Source: Desulfosporosinus sp. (GTDB taxonomy: Bacteria; Bacillota; Desulfitobacteriia; Desulfitobacteriales; Desulfitobacteriaceae). Taken from it: a DNA stretch of 64,000 bases. Below are positions 26,164-35,977 of the stretch, piece after piece. The first letter of the stretch is position 1; each line of letters starts with the position of its first letter. Location: NCBI GenBank assembly GCA_003513495.1, contig DOPM01000033.1, positions 68,674-132,673 of the forward strand, written 5' to 3'. The position numbers were made by a program, and so were the translations under genes. The notes beneath the pieces are model-generated. The model did not search any database. It was not told the origin of the DNA and saw only the letters and a list, made by a program, of their open reading frames with translations.

Positions 26164-26555
26164 TAAGGAAGCTGTATAAAGGAGAGAGAGGTCAAGCGAT
26201 GGTGGAAATGGCCCTTGTCTTGCCCCTTTTATTTCTGTTACTTTTTGGAGTGATTGAGATGGGGCGCATCGGTTACTCCTATATCACTGTAAGTAATGCC
26301 GCAAGGGCGGGGGTTCGAGTCGCAACTGTCGGAGCAACTGACTCCGAGATTACTAGTTCTGTTATAGGTGCTGCACCCTCACTCAACTCAGCGAGTCTGT
26401 CGATTAGCATCACACCGATTGAATCTCTACGGTTATCTGGTCAAGGGGTAACTGTCCAAGTCAGTTATCCTGTACAACTTGTTATTCCGATCATCAGCAA
26501 TGTATTACCTAATCCAGTTGTCGTAAGTGCCGCTACAGTTATGCGCATTGAATAG
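26160..26555 (+). CDS. tadE: TadE-like pseudopilin
   Basis: A 131-residue protein with the TadE-family start GERGQAMVEMALVLPLLFLL and one hydrophobic helix, followed by an extracytoplasmic beta-rich part. TadE proteins are minor pilins processed by the prepilin peptidase. The ATG at 26160 overlaps the TadV stop; the ATG at 26151 touches the AGGAGG site and is too close to be used. Confidence 0.9.
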   Translation: MIRKLYKGERGQAMVEMALVLPLLFLLLFGVIEMGRIGYSYITVSNAARAGVRVATVGATDSEITSSVIGAAPSLNSASLSISITPIESLRLSGQGVTVQVSYPVQLVIPIISNVLPNPVVVSAATVMRIE

Positions 26556-26594
26556 AAAGATACCATCCATTTCAAATAAGACGGAGGAGTGGTT

Positions 26595-27710
26595 ATGGTT
26601 CAGATAAAATCTCCATTGGCTGAACGATGGAAACTACGGTTAAAAGAATGCAAACAACTATATTCCAAGAGCATGGCAGATCAATATGTACATTCTCACG
26701 ACCGTGGGAGTGTCATCATATTAGTGGCCCTAGCTTTAACCGCCCTACTTGGCTTTTGCGCTATCGTAACAGATGTCGGTTTGATATACGCCCATAAAGC
26801 ACATCTTCAAAACTCAGTAGATGCAGCAGCGCTTGCTGGTGCCCAGGAGCTTCCGAGCAATCCGAGCCTTGCGGAACAAACAGCCAGGTCTTATGCGACC
26901 CAAAACGGGACGCCAGATGTAAATGTTACCTTTGATGCTGATAATGCAAAAATTGTAGTTCAAGCAACTAAACAAGTTCCTACTTACTTTGCCCGAATTT
27001 GGGGGATAACCGAAGAACAGATTTCAGTTTCGGCTGCGGCCATGATGGTTCCTCCAATAACACTATCAGGTTCAGTACCTCTTAGTATCCAAGAACAGAA
27101 CCTGGTTTATGGACAAAAATATGTTCTTAAATCAGGAGGAGGGTCCGGAACTTCCGAGTGGTACCTTGACGATGACAAAAATAATAGTGTAATAAAATAC
27201 GGAGAAGTTTCGGGAACCTCCGGGTGGTACGGTGCCTTGGAACTAACTGGTACTGGGGCCAGCTCCTATGAAACGGATTTAGCAAATGGGTATCAGGGAG
27301 AGCTACATGTAGGGCAGATTCTCGAGGTCAAACACGGAAATATGAGCGGGCCGACAGCAGAAGGGATCAACACTCGCTTAAATCGTGACACTCGCGTGCC
27401 TAAGAATACTATCGATGATTATGATAGGAGTGCTCCTCAAATCGTGTATATTCCTATTGTCAGAATTATTTCGGAAAGCGGCAATTCCATTCATGAAGTG
27501 CAAATCGTTGGATTTGCAGCTTTCTTTCTTGAAGGGGTTGCCGGAAACGGCAACAACTCCGTCGTAACTGGTTGGTTCATAGAGACCCTTGTCCCTAACG
27601 GACAGACATCGGGCAACCTAGCAGATCTATTAAGAACGGAACAGGATATGGAGAATGGGGTAGCAAGTAACAATTTCGGTTTATACACACCAAAACTCAT
27701 CGCAAATTAA
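26595..27710 (+). CDS. tadG: TadG-like pilus assembly protein
   Basis: A 371-residue protein with a TadG-type N-terminal segment, DRGSVIILVALALTALLGFC, then the family-typical VTDVGLIYAHKAHLQNSVDA and AAALAGAQ. The large extracytoplasmic part is Gly/Ser/Thr-rich. TadG helps assemble the pilus and in other bacteria carries an additional VWA-like domain, which is not obvious here. The ATG at 26595 has GGAGG seven bases upstream. Confidence 0.9.
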   Translation: MVQIKSPLAERWKLRLKECKQLYSKSMADQYVHSHDRGSVIILVALALTALLGFCAIVTDVGLIYAHKAHLQNSVDAAALAGAQELPSNPSLAEQTARSYATQNGTPDVNVTFDADNAKIVVQATKQVPTYFARIWGITEEQISVSAAAMMVPPITLSGSVPLSIQEQNLVYGQKYVLKSGGGSGTSEWYLDDDKNNSVIKYGEVSGTSGWYGALELTGTGASSYETDLANGYQGELHVGQILEVKHGNMSGPTAEGINTRLNRDTRVPKNTIDDYDRSAPQIVYIPIVRIISESGNSIHEVQIVGFAAFFLEGVAGNGNNSVVTGWFIETLVPNGQTSGNLADLLRTEQDMENGVASNNFGLYTPKLIAN

Positions 27711-27800
27711 ACCTTCTTTTAGTACATTTCAAGGTTTCATTATCTTAATATTAAGCTTATTACATTTTTGATCAAGTTACTCATTTGAGGGGGGATTACG

Positions 27801-28550
27801 TTGCAACGTAAAGGTTTTTTTCTTCTGGCGCTGATTTGTGGTCTTATCGCTTCTGGATCAATGTATATCTATCTGAACCAAGCGACACGAAAGCAACCCT
27901 CCGCACTTAAACCGTTAGTTATTGTTAAAAAGGCTATTTCCGCTCGTACGATCATTGAGTCTAGTCAGCTGGAAGTTAAAGACGTTCCTATGGAAGCTTA
28001 TCCCCAAGGAGGGTTTACCTCGATAAAAGATGTTCAGGGGTCTGTAGCTTTGCTGAATTTATCCGCAGGTGACTTAATCGTCGAGGCTATGCTTGAACGT
28101 AAAACGTTACAAAACCCTGGGGGTGAGATTTCTGCAGGAGGTACAACTGCCCTCACGGTTCCGAATGGGAAAAGGGCTGTAGCGATTCCGATAGGTCTGG
28201 TCAGTGGGGTGGGTTATACAATAGAACCTGGAGATTATGTCGATGTTCTAGTTACATTAGACATTAAACATTCTGCAGATTCACAGGATGTAACCGTGAC
28301 GACACTCGCTGCTCAGGATGTCTTAGTTTTAAGCGTGGGGAAAAGTCTCGTCGATGAGAAAGCTAAAGTTGAATCAAAATCCTACACATTAGCCCTCAGT
28401 GTCCCACAAGCAATGGCGGTTACCCTAGGCAGTGAAAAAGGAAGTCTTCGTTTATTATTGCGTAATCCGGCTAATAAGGAAATTCGTCAAGATCCCCCGT
28501 TCACTGGCGATATATTTCTTGATGCAAACTATTTTAACAACTATAAGTAA
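27801..28550 (+). CDS. cpaB: Flp pilus assembly protein CpaB/RcpC
   Basis: A 249-residue protein with one N-terminal membrane span (FFLLALICGLIASGSMYIYL) and an SAF-type domain (PLVIVKKAISARTIIESSQL, then a late VPNGKRAVAIPIG). CpaB/RcpC stabilises the pilus secretion machinery; Gram-positive forms lack an outer-membrane secretin partner. TTG start after GAGGGGGG. cpaE follows after 12 bp. Confidence 0.9.
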   Translation: MQRKGFFLLALICGLIASGSMYIYLNQATRKQPSALKPLVIVKKAISARTIIESSQLEVKDVPMEAYPQGGFTSIKDVQGSVALLNLSAGDLIVEAMLERKTLQNPGGEISAGGTTALTVPNGKRAVAIPIGLVSGVGYTIEPGDYVDVLVTLDIKHSADSQDVTVTTLAAQDVLVLSVGKSLVDEKAKVESKSYTLALSVPQAMAVTLGSEKGSLRLLLRNPANKEIRQDPPFTGDIFLDANYFNNYK

Positions 28551-28562
28551 GGAGGAGCGACT

Positions 28563-29804
28563 ATGAAGCGCATTAATGTGTTAATTGTGGATGATATTAG
28601 TGACACTCGAGATAGTATCAGGCGGCTTCTCCAGTTCGAGGATGATATTGACGTTGTGGGTGAAGTTGGATCTGGTTCCGAAGCCATCTTATTTTCAGAA
28701 CGAAATCGACCGGATATCATTTTAATGGATATTAATATGCCTGAAATGGATGGTATAAGGACCACCGAACTCATTGCCCAACGTGCTCCAGAATGTTCCG
28801 TGATTATCATGTCAGTTCAAGGAGAGCAAGCATATCTACGTCGAGCCATGATGGCTGGAGCTCGAGAATACATTGTCAAACCCTTTACAGGGGATGAACT
28901 GGCAAGTGTTATCGCTAAAGTCTATGAAATGGATCAACGCAAAAGAGATGTCTTTGTAAATCTAACTAAGGTTGCTTGTGAAACAAATACCAGAAATGCA
29001 GAAATCATCACTTTCTTCAGTACCAAAGGTGGGGTCGGAAACACGACAATAGCAACAAATTTAGCGGTGCAATTAGCGAGTACAGGCAAATGGAGGGTTC
29101 TGTTAATTGATTTTAATCTTCAATTCGGTGATGTAGCAGTCTTTTTAAACCTTATTCCTAAACGATCCATTGCCGATCTAGCCCAATCCGGAACTATTAA
29201 GTACTCTGAAATTCAGCCCTACTTCCTGACCCATTCTTCTGGGCTTCAGGTTTTGGCTGCCCCTACCCGCCCGGAATATGCTGAACTGGTCACTGCAGAG
29301 CATGTCGAACAACTATTCAATGAGGTAAGAGATAAGTTTGATTATATAATCTGCGACAACGCCAGCCGATTCGATGACATTAGCCTGGTTAGCCTTGATG
29401 CTGCAACTCAGATTTGGTTAGTTTTAGCAATGGATGTGCCGACTCTTAAAAATGCCAAACTTAGCCTTGAGGTTTTAGAAGGGCTTCATTATACTTCAAA
29501 AGTTCAAGTTGTTCTTAATCGGTCAAGTAAAGAAATGGGGATGAACCCCCAAGATGTTGAGAAAAGCCTCAACGTCAAAATTAATTATGACATTCCAAGT
29601 GATGGGCGAGCTCTGGTTGCTGCCCTTAATCAGGGTGTGCCATTTGTAACCTCTCATCTACAGAGTAAAGCGTCTGAAGGAATTCGGAACATGGCAAGAA
29701 AACTTACATCTTCGCAAGAAGCTTCGACTAAGAACGAGGTTAAGGAGCAGGAACATAAAAATCGAGGTACTTTAAAGGGACTTATTAGAGTGTTCGGATT
29801 TTAA
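28563..29804 (+). CDS. cpaE: TadZ/CpaE-type ATPase with N-terminal receiver domain
   Basis: A 413-residue two-domain protein. Residues about 1-125 are a response-regulator receiver with its acidic pocket (VLIVDDISD), the phosphoacceptor Asp in IILMDINMPEMDG, and a Lys in YIVKPFTGDE. Residues about 140-390 are a ParA/MinD-type ATPase with the deviant P-loop FFSTKGGVGNTTIATNLAVQ and CDNASRFDD. TadZ places the pilus machine at a cell pole. Unlike many TadZ proteins with degenerate receivers, the receiver here retains all key residues, so phosphorylation could regulate it. No histidine kinase is adjacent. Confidence 0.92.
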   Translation: MKRINVLIVDDISDTRDSIRRLLQFEDDIDVVGEVGSGSEAILFSERNRPDIILMDINMPEMDGIRTTELIAQRAPECSVIIMSVQGEQAYLRRAMMAGAREYIVKPFTGDELASVIAKVYEMDQRKRDVFVNLTKVACETNTRNAEIITFFSTKGGVGNTTIATNLAVQLASTGKWRVLLIDFNLQFGDVAVFLNLIPKRSIADLAQSGTIKYSEIQPYFLTHSSGLQVLAAPTRPEYAELVTAEHVEQLFNEVRDKFDYIICDNASRFDDISLVSLDAATQIWLVLAMDVPTLKNAKLSLEVLEGLHYTSKVQVVLNRSSKEMGMNPQDVEKSLNVKINYDIPSDGRALVAALNQGVPFVTSHLQSKASEGIRNMARKLTSSQEASTKNEVKEQEHKNRGTLKGLIRVFGF

Positions 29805-29819
29805 AGGAGGGCTACGAGC

Positions 29820-31169
29820 ATGTCTTTGCTAAAACGCTTAGAAAAAGAGAAGGTTCATATACCTGAAGAGCCTAGGAACGAGCATAGGGCAGTTCGCCCT
29901 ATTCCCCAAGCTGATCCATGGCGTGAGTTTAAAAGCAGCGTCCATCATGAAGTCATCAACGCTTTAGATAAAATTAACAATCAAGATCTTAATACCGAGA
30001 CCTTGCAACCGATAGTTGAGCACACCCTTGATATTCGAGCTGATGCCTTAGGGCTAACTCCTCCTAGAACGGAACGTCAGCGCCTGACCCAAGAGGTTAT
30101 GGATGAAATACTGGGCTTAGGTCCGATTGAACCTTTGCTTCAAGATCCTTCTATTAATGAAATTATGGTAAATGGTCCTCGACAAGTATACGTTGAAAGA
30201 AAAGGAAAGCTTGAACTGACTGGGGTGACGTTTTACGACGATGCTCACGTTTTGCATATAATGGAAAAAATTGTTGCGCCTTTAGGTCGGCGTATTGATG
30301 AAAGCCAACCTATGGTGGATGCTCGATTACCTGATGGTTCCAGGGTTAATGCGATAATACCCCCACTGGCTTTATATGGACCCGTATTGACCATTCGAAA
30401 GTTTTCTAAAATACCCTTTGGTATAGAAGATTTGGTAGGCTTCGGTACGTTGACTCAGGAAATGGCAGAATTCATCGATGCCTGTGTTAAAGCACGATTA
30501 AATATCATTGTCTCCGGAGGAACAGGGTCAGGGAAGACAACCACCCTGGGAGTGATCTCAGCGTTCATTCCGGAAGATGAACGTATTATTACTATTGAAG
30601 ATGCCGCAGAACTTCAACTTCGACAAACCCATGTTGTCGCACTGGAAACTCGCCCGGCGAACATTGAAGGTAAAGGTGCAATCGTAATCAGAGATCTCGT
30701 ACGTAACGCTTTACGGATGAGACCAGAACGAATTATCGTGGGAGAAGTTCGAAGCGGAGAAGCCTTAGATATGTTGCAGGCTATGAATACCGGTCATGAT
30801 GGCTCACTTACTACCGGCCACGCCAATACTCCTCGGGATATGCTCTCTCGTCTAGAAACCATGGTCTTAATGGCAGGTATGGATCTACCTGTAAGAGCAA
30901 TTCGTGAGCAAATTTCAAGTGCTATAGATGTGATTGTTCAACAGAGTCGCTTGCGGGACGGTAGCCGGAAAATTACTCATATTACTGAAGTCATGGGGAT
31001 GGAGGGAGATGTTATTGTACTACAAGACATTTTCCGTTATGAGCAAATCGGTATCGAGAAGCAGGGGAAAGTTCAGGGGCATTTCCGGGCTACTGGGATT
31101 CGACCGCATTTTATAGATAAACTGATTACTGCTGGACAAATCCTTCCTGATAATATTTTTTCAAATTAG
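29820..31169 (+). CDS. cpaF: Pilus assembly ATPase CpaF/TadA
   Basis: A 449-residue secretion ATPase. Walker A is SGGTGSGKTTTLG at about residues 230-243, followed by the Asp box ERIITIEDAAELQL, the catalytic region VRNALRMRPERIIVGEVR and the His box TGHDGSLTTGHANTPRD. It powers assembly of the Tad pilus from the cytoplasmic side of the membrane. AAAGGAGGG precedes the ATG. Confidence 0.95.
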   Translation: MSLLKRLEKEKVHIPEEPRNEHRAVRPIPQADPWREFKSSVHHEVINALDKINNQDLNTETLQPIVEHTLDIRADALGLTPPRTERQRLTQEVMDEILGLGPIEPLLQDPSINEIMVNGPRQVYVERKGKLELTGVTFYDDAHVLHIMEKIVAPLGRRIDESQPMVDARLPDGSRVNAIIPPLALYGPVLTIRKFSKIPFGIEDLVGFGTLTQEMAEFIDACVKARLNIIVSGGTGSGKTTTLGVISAFIPEDERIITIEDAAELQLRQTHVVALETRPANIEGKGAIVIRDLVRNALRMRPERIIVGEVRSGEALDMLQAMNTGHDGSLTTGHANTPRDMLSRLETMVLMAGMDLPVRAIREQISSAIDVIVQQSRLRDGSRKITHITEVMGMEGDVIVLQDIFRYEQIGIEKQGKVQGHFRATGIRPHFIDKLITAGQILPDNIFSN

Positions 31170-31206
31170 TCGTATCCTTTCACTTCCTTGAGAAAGGGGG
31201 ACATCT

Positions 31207-32166
31207 ATGCTAAAGGGGATGCCTCAAACTCTGTTACTGATTTCAGTAAGCGCAACGTTTCTAACGATTTACCTCGGAATTCTCGCCCTTGTTCATCGAG
31301 GCGAAACCCTCGAAGTAAAGCTTCAACGGTTTACTGCCTTGCGAGCACCAATAAACATTGAGACTGATAAACGAGATTTAAAATACTTACTCAAACGATT
31401 AGGGCGTTTCGCTCCACGTCGTTGGAGTGAAGGTTTAGACCTTGAATTGATACGTGGGAATATACCAATTAATGGTGGAGAGTTTTTGATTCTCCAAGGC
31501 TTTTTAACCATGTTATTCTTTCTGCTGGGATTTGCCTTGACACAAAAAATCTATGGTGGGATTCTGTTTTCCATCGTTGGCTGGTTGCTTCCCCGATTAT
31601 GGCTAAAATCTGCCCAAAACAAGAAACGTCGTCAATTTAATAGTCAACTTGCAGATGCGTTGTTAGTTTTAGCCAACTCTCTAAGGGCCGGTTTTAGCCT
31701 CCTGCAAGCTATGGAAATGGTTAGCCAAGAAATGCCTAACCCTATATCAGGAGAGTTCCAGCTTGCCTTGCGAGAAATGACCTACGGTACTGCCACGGAA
31801 ACTGCACTGGTCCATCTATCTGAACGAGTGGGCAGTGATGTCTTAGACCTTCTCGTGACTGCCATGCTGATTCAGCGTCAGGCGGGAGGAAATTTAGCAG
31901 AGGTACTTCTAAATATCCATGCCACTATCCAGGATCGTTTACGTATCCAGCAAGAAATTAAGACCCTTACCGCCCAAGGACGAATGTCAGGATATATTAT
32001 TGCCGCCCTGCCCTTCGCCATAGCAGCTGTTCTAAGTGTACTTAATCCCAACTATCTTTTCGTACTATTTAGTCATCCCATTGGCTGGGCCCTGCTTGCT
32101 GGGGGACTTATCTCACAATTGATTGGCTTTATACTAATTAGAAAGATAATTACCATCGAGGTTTAA
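31207..32166 (+). CDS. tadB: Tad pilus inner-membrane platform protein TadB
   Basis: A 319-residue membrane protein with a T2SF (GspF) domain: hydrophobic segments at the N-terminus, around residues 97-140, and two at the C-terminal end, and the core LADALLVLANSLRAGFSLLQ, then AMEMVSQEMPNPI. It pairs with TadC to form the platform that CpaF acts on. ATG after GAAAGGGGG. Confidence 0.93.
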   Translation: MLKGMPQTLLLISVSATFLTIYLGILALVHRGETLEVKLQRFTALRAPINIETDKRDLKYLLKRLGRFAPRRWSEGLDLELIRGNIPINGGEFLILQGFLTMLFFLLGFALTQKIYGGILFSIVGWLLPRLWLKSAQNKKRRQFNSQLADALLVLANSLRAGFSLLQAMEMVSQEMPNPISGEFQLALREMTYGTATETALVHLSERVGSDVLDLLVTAMLIQRQAGGNLAEVLLNIHATIQDRLRIQQEIKTLTAQGRMSGYIIAALPFAIAAVLSVLNPNYLFVLFSHPIGWALLAGGLISQLIGFILIRKIITIEV

Positions 32167-32210
32167 TAAGACAAACTAAGATGGAACGTTCTTTAAAAGG
32201 GGGTAGCTTT

Positions 32211-33122
32211 ATGGAATTGCCAATTATAGTACTAAGCGTTTTTGGCACTGTTTGTTTTACTTTTCTTGCTGTCCTTTCTAATAGCCAAGAAAAGAAGAAA
32301 CAAGAGCGTATTTCAAGGGCATTAGGACAAAGAGAAATGATAATTGAAGTGGATGTACGTCCTTTAAGTGAACGTGTACTGCGTCCTCTGCTCCATAAAT
32401 TTGCGCACCGTCTAACGAGTTTAACTCCCAAAGGAGACAAAGAGCGCACAACTACTAAGCTCAGTGCAGCTGGATTATCAGGTCAATGGGAAGAGGTGGA
32501 GTGGAAAGGTTTACAATATGCCTTGAGTGTCCTACTTTGTCTTTTGCTTTTTGGGATGTTTTCCTTAATGAAGGTTGGGTTGCTGATAAGAATAGGCATG
32601 GGGATAAACGGGCTATTGCTTGGCTATATTCTGCCAAATTATTGGTTGAAGGTTAAAGTCAGACAACGCCAAAGGGAAATCGAAAAGACGTTGCCTGATG
32701 TCCTAGATCTTTTAACAGTTAGCGTGGAGGCAGGCCTTGGATTTGATGCAGCGTTACTGAAAGTTGTAGAGAAACAAAAAGGGGTGCTTGCAGAGGAATT
32801 CCTAAGGGTTCTTCAAGAAATCAAAATGGGACGACCTCGGCGGGAGACGTTAAGGGCGCTGGCAAAACGTAACAAACCTGCTGAAGACCTTAGTAATGTG
32901 GTTGCATCCCTTGTTCAAGCAGATCAACTGGGGATATCAATTGGTGGTGTTTTGCGTAATCAAGCTAAACAAATCAGGCAGAAACAACGGCAGCGAGCAG
33001 AAGAAAAAGCTCAAAAAGCTCCGGTAAAAATGATGATTCCCTTAGTTTTTTTCGTCTTTCCCTGCATCTTTATCGTTGTGCTGGGACCTGCAGTGATTCA
33101 AATAATTGAGATACTGAAGTAG
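32211..33122 (+). CDS. tadC: Tad pilus inner-membrane platform protein TadC
   Basis: A 303-residue T2SF-domain protein with LPDVLDLLTVSVEAGLGFDA and PLVFFVFPCIFIVVLGPAVI as its C-terminal span. The ATG at 32211 is chosen because AAAGGGGGT precedes it; an in-frame ATG at 32181 would add ten residues without a ribosome site. TadB and TadC share the fold and probably arose by duplication. Confidence 0.92.
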   Translation: MELPIIVLSVFGTVCFTFLAVLSNSQEKKKQERISRALGQREMIIEVDVRPLSERVLRPLLHKFAHRLTSLTPKGDKERTTTKLSAAGLSGQWEEVEWKGLQYALSVLLCLLLFGMFSLMKVGLLIRIGMGINGLLLGYILPNYWLKVKVRQRQREIEKTLPDVLDLLTVSVEAGLGFDAALLKVVEKQKGVLAEEFLRVLQEIKMGRPRRETLRALAKRNKPAEDLSNVVASLVQADQLGISIGGVLRNQAKQIRQKQRQRAEEKAQKAPVKMMIPLVFFVFPCIFIVVLGPAVIQIIEILK

Positions 33123-33140
33123 CTAGAGGGAGATGTCGCT

Positions 33141-33512
33141 GTGAACTATGGACAAATGCGTAATTTACGAACAGGCCAGGTTATTGCTGAGCAAGTATGG
33201 ATAGCAGACTCGTATTGGACCAGATTACTTGGTCTTCTCGGTCGTTCCGAGCTAGCCCCTAGTAAAGGGCTTTGGATTAAGCCCTGCCGGCAAGTTCATA
33301 TGATTGGTATGAGGTTCTCAATTTCAGTATGGTATTTAGATAAATCGGGGCAAGTATGTGGAATCATTGATGAGCTGCATCCATGGAAAGTATCTCCATA
33401 CATGAGAAAGGCCTTAAGTATTCTTGAATTACCAGTGGGCTGGGGAGAAGCAACTAATACTGTACTTGGAGATAAGCTGGTTTGGGAAGAAAACCCTGTG
33501 GGTAACCCTTAG
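33141..33512 (+). CDS. DUF192-family protein
   Basis: A 123-residue protein matching DUF192: RTGQVIAEQVWIADSYWTRL, then GLLGR, GLWIKPCRQVHMIGMRFSI and a final LELPVGWGEAT. Family members are small beta-rich proteins of unknown role, often with the CxxIHTxGM-like segment seen here as CRQVHMIGM. GTG start after AGAGGGAGATG. It begins 18 bp after tadC on the same strand and is probably the last gene of the pilus operon, where DUF192 genes are regularly found in Firmicutes. Confidence 0.88.
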   Translation: MNYGQMRNLRTGQVIAEQVWIADSYWTRLLGLLGRSELAPSKGLWIKPCRQVHMIGMRFSISVWYLDKSGQVCGIIDELHPWKVSPYMRKALSILELPVGWGEATNTVLGDKLVWEENPVGNP

Positions 33513-33514
33513 TT

Positions 33515-34834
33515 TTAATCTGTCTCAAAAAATGCCGATATAAGATTAGCTATTGCCAAGTGGTCTTTAACTCCTCCAAGTTCGCGCAAGGAGTGCATCC
33601 CTAGGATTGGGTTTCCAATATCCACTGAACGAATATCGAGGTGGGTGCTGGAGATTGGGCCAATGGTGGAGCCCCCTCGTTCATCAGAACGATTGACAAA
33701 CGTTTGGACGGGAACTTTTGCTAATTGACAGAGCGCAGTAACGATTGCCGAAGATTCTGCATCTGTTGTGTAATTCTGATTGGCACTTAGTTTGATTACT
33801 GGACCGCCATTAAGGATGGGTCGGTTAGTGGGATCGTGTTTTTCACTTGAGTTAGGATGTAAAGCATGGGCCATATCAGCAGATATAAGAAAAGAATGCT
33901 CTAAGGCTTGGAAGTAGTTTTCTCGGTCTTTTTTTTGTGCAAGCATAATTCGTTCTAGAACATGATAGAGAAGAGGAGAAGCAGCACCTTGTCTTGAAGT
34001 GCTGCCGCACTCTTCATGGTCAAAGCAAACTAGAACTTGGGTAGCTAAAGATGGTTTTGCCTGGGTAATTGCATACATACCTGCATGAATCATTGCTAGA
34101 TCATCAAGACGAGAACTGGAGATAAATTCTTGTTGCAGCCCGACAAAACACCCTTTTTCAGATTCACAGAGGAACAAATCAAAATCTAGAATATCCTCAG
34201 GCAGACAATTTAGGGTTTCGGCGAGAAGATTAATTAGTACACCACCTTTTTCCAGACCCTCCGTGATTTGAGCCAATAAGGGGAGCATATCCTTTTGTTT
34301 GTTCAATTCTAAGCCTTCATTAACTTTTCGGTTCATATGAATCGCAAGATTGGGTATTACCAGTAAAGGACGATCACTATGGAATAACTTTATTTGAGGA
34401 GAAAAGGGAGATTCTCCGCGCAGGATAATTCGACCCGCCAACGAAAGCGGACGGTCTAGCCATGTATTTAGGATGGGACCTCCATAGGTTTCGACATTTA
34501 ATTTAAGATAATGTCCTTCTACAGAAATCTCCGGTAAGGTTTTAACTCGAAAACTGGGGCTGTCTGTATGTGCGGCAAGGAGACGAAACCCATGTTGTTC
34601 TGGCTCGCCTTGGCCGACTATAAAAGCAATTAGAGCAGAATTATTTCGAGTCACAAAGAACTTTCCTCCAGACGTTAATGACCATTTCTCGTTCATGGAT
34701 AACTCACGAAATCCTTGAGGAACGAGGAACTGCTTAATGCATTCCACCGCATGAAAAGCAGAAGGGCTTTCCTCGATGAAATCTAGAAGTGCTTGAGCAA
34801 AGTTTCGTTCTGTAACGTTGATATAGTTTTTCAT
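33515..34834 (-). CDS. apeB: M18-family aminopeptidase
   Basis: A 439-residue zinc aminopeptidase. Typical features include the first zinc His in LLAAHTDSPSFRVK, the YGGPILNTWLDRPLSLAGR loop, the metal-binding FDHEECGSTSRQGAASP, DMAHALHPN, and a late EERGGSTIGPI-like SDERGGSTIGPISS. It removes N-terminal residues from peptides in the cytoplasm, preferring acidic or aromatic side chains in relatives. The ATG at 34834 has AAAGGTGG eight bases upstream; a GTG at 34846 overlaps the site. It converges on the DUF192 gene with two bases between the stops. Confidence 0.93.
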   Translation of the reverse strand: MKNYINVTERNFAQALLDFIEESPSAFHAVECIKQFLVPQGFRELSMNEKWSLTSGGKFFVTRNNSALIAFIVGQGEPEQHGFRLLAAHTDSPSFRVKTLPEISVEGHYLKLNVETYGGPILNTWLDRPLSLAGRIILRGESPFSPQIKLFHSDRPLLVIPNLAIHMNRKVNEGLELNKQKDMLPLLAQITEGLEKGGVLINLLAETLNCLPEDILDFDLFLCESEKGCFVGLQQEFISSSRLDDLAMIHAGMYAITQAKPSLATQVLVCFDHEECGSTSRQGAASPLLYHVLERIMLAQKKDRENYFQALEHSFLISADMAHALHPNSSEKHDPTNRPILNGGPVIKLSANQNYTTDAESSAIVTALCQLAKVPVQTFVNRSDERGGSTIGPISSTHLDIRSVDIGNPILGMHSLRELGGVKDHLAIANLISAFFETD

Positions 34835-34940
34835 ACATTCGACCACCTTTCATTGGGTTTCTTCGAATATTTTCTGTCAGCTATTGAAGGTGCAGGACAT
34901 TAGACATATTATATAGAAAGATTTCGAAAGATCAACTTTA

Positions 34941-35795
34941 ATGATGAAGAATTGTGGGATGAAAATGGAAATAGATATGAGGGATGTTCATTTCCAAACA
35001 TTTGAACATATTAACTTAGAAAAGATCACAGAAGTGTGGAATAGATGCTGGCGCGGGTACTACTACGATATGTCCTATTCACATGAACTTATGAAAGTGT
35101 GGCTTGATTTAAGTCACGTCTCTTTATCACATTCGATTGCTGTACTAATCAATCATCAAGTTGTTGGCTTTGCTTTGTTATCAATAGATGGCAGTGATGG
35201 CTGGATTGCTGGAGCATGTATAGATCCTAATTACCGAAGAAACGGTCTTTTTAGCGTCCTAATGCGTTCTCAACTAAATTTGGCGGGTTCTATCCATCTA
35301 AAACGAGTTTATTTGGAGGTCCTTGAACAAAATCCTGCACGATTAGTATATCAAGCTGTTGGTTTTACGTGTGTACGACAGCTTAATGTCTATCGTAATC
35401 AACCCCAAATAGATCTAGAGAGGAGAGCAGGTAAGGTTCATTCCGTTGGAATTATACCCCTAGAGCAATACTTTAATTGCCGAAGCCTTGCTTGTTTTAA
35501 TCCAGCCTGGCAACGCAGAGAAGGATATTTGAGACGTCATAATAACATTTTGGCGTTCATAAGCTCAACAGGAACAGCGGGTGCCTTATTCGCCAGAGAC
35601 CTAAGGGGTCCGTTACTGGATATCTGGAGTGCTGATTCAGCGGGAGCAGAAGAGGTACTCCCCACGATACTTCAATGGTCAGGCGAATCATTGTCACTTA
35701 TCAATCAACCGAATGATTTCATTTCTAACTATCTTAAAGACTATGGTATTAACCCCAGTTTAAAGCAAATCGAAATGTGTGCGGAACTGTCATAA
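34941..35795 (+). CDS. GNAT-family N-acetyltransferase
   Basis: A 284-residue protein with a GNAT domain in its first 150 residues: the strand IAVLINHQVVGFALLSIDG, the acetyl-CoA loop GACIDPNYRRNGLFSVLMRS and the strand RVYLEVLEQNPARLVYQAVG with FTCV. The C-terminal 120 residues are a second alpha/beta part, perhaps a degenerate GNAT repeat. The ATG at 34941 has no good ribosome site, and an ATG at 34977 is equally possible. Substrate unknown. Confidence 0.82.
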   Translation: MMKNCGMKMEIDMRDVHFQTFEHINLEKITEVWNRCWRGYYYDMSYSHELMKVWLDLSHVSLSHSIAVLINHQVVGFALLSIDGSDGWIAGACIDPNYRRNGLFSVLMRSQLNLAGSIHLKRVYLEVLEQNPARLVYQAVGFTCVRQLNVYRNQPQIDLERRAGKVHSVGIIPLEQYFNCRSLACFNPAWQRREGYLRRHNNILAFISSTGTAGALFARDLRGPLLDIWSADSAGAEEVLPTILQWSGESLSLINQPNDFISNYLKDYGINPSLKQIEMCAELS

Positions 35796-35912
35796 CTGCC
35801 ATTCTATAAACATAAGTTAGTATAGTCCGGATGAATTGACGTGAAAAGAGGGTCGCTTTTTGGTAATTTCTATCGGGCAAGAATGTAGACAATTTATATT
35901 TTTTGAAAAAAC

Positions 35913-35941
35913 TTGTATTTTTAGAAAGAAAGGTATATACT
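35913..35941 (+). promoter_or_regulatory. Sigma-A type promoter for the tiny-peptide genes
   Basis: TTGTAT-N17-TATACT, 37 bp before the ATG of a 31-residue frame. Both hexamers differ from consensus by two bases or fewer and the spacing is ideal. Confidence 0.6.
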
Positions 35942-35977
35942 TAATAAGTTAACCGAGAAACTTTGAAAGGAGATTTT

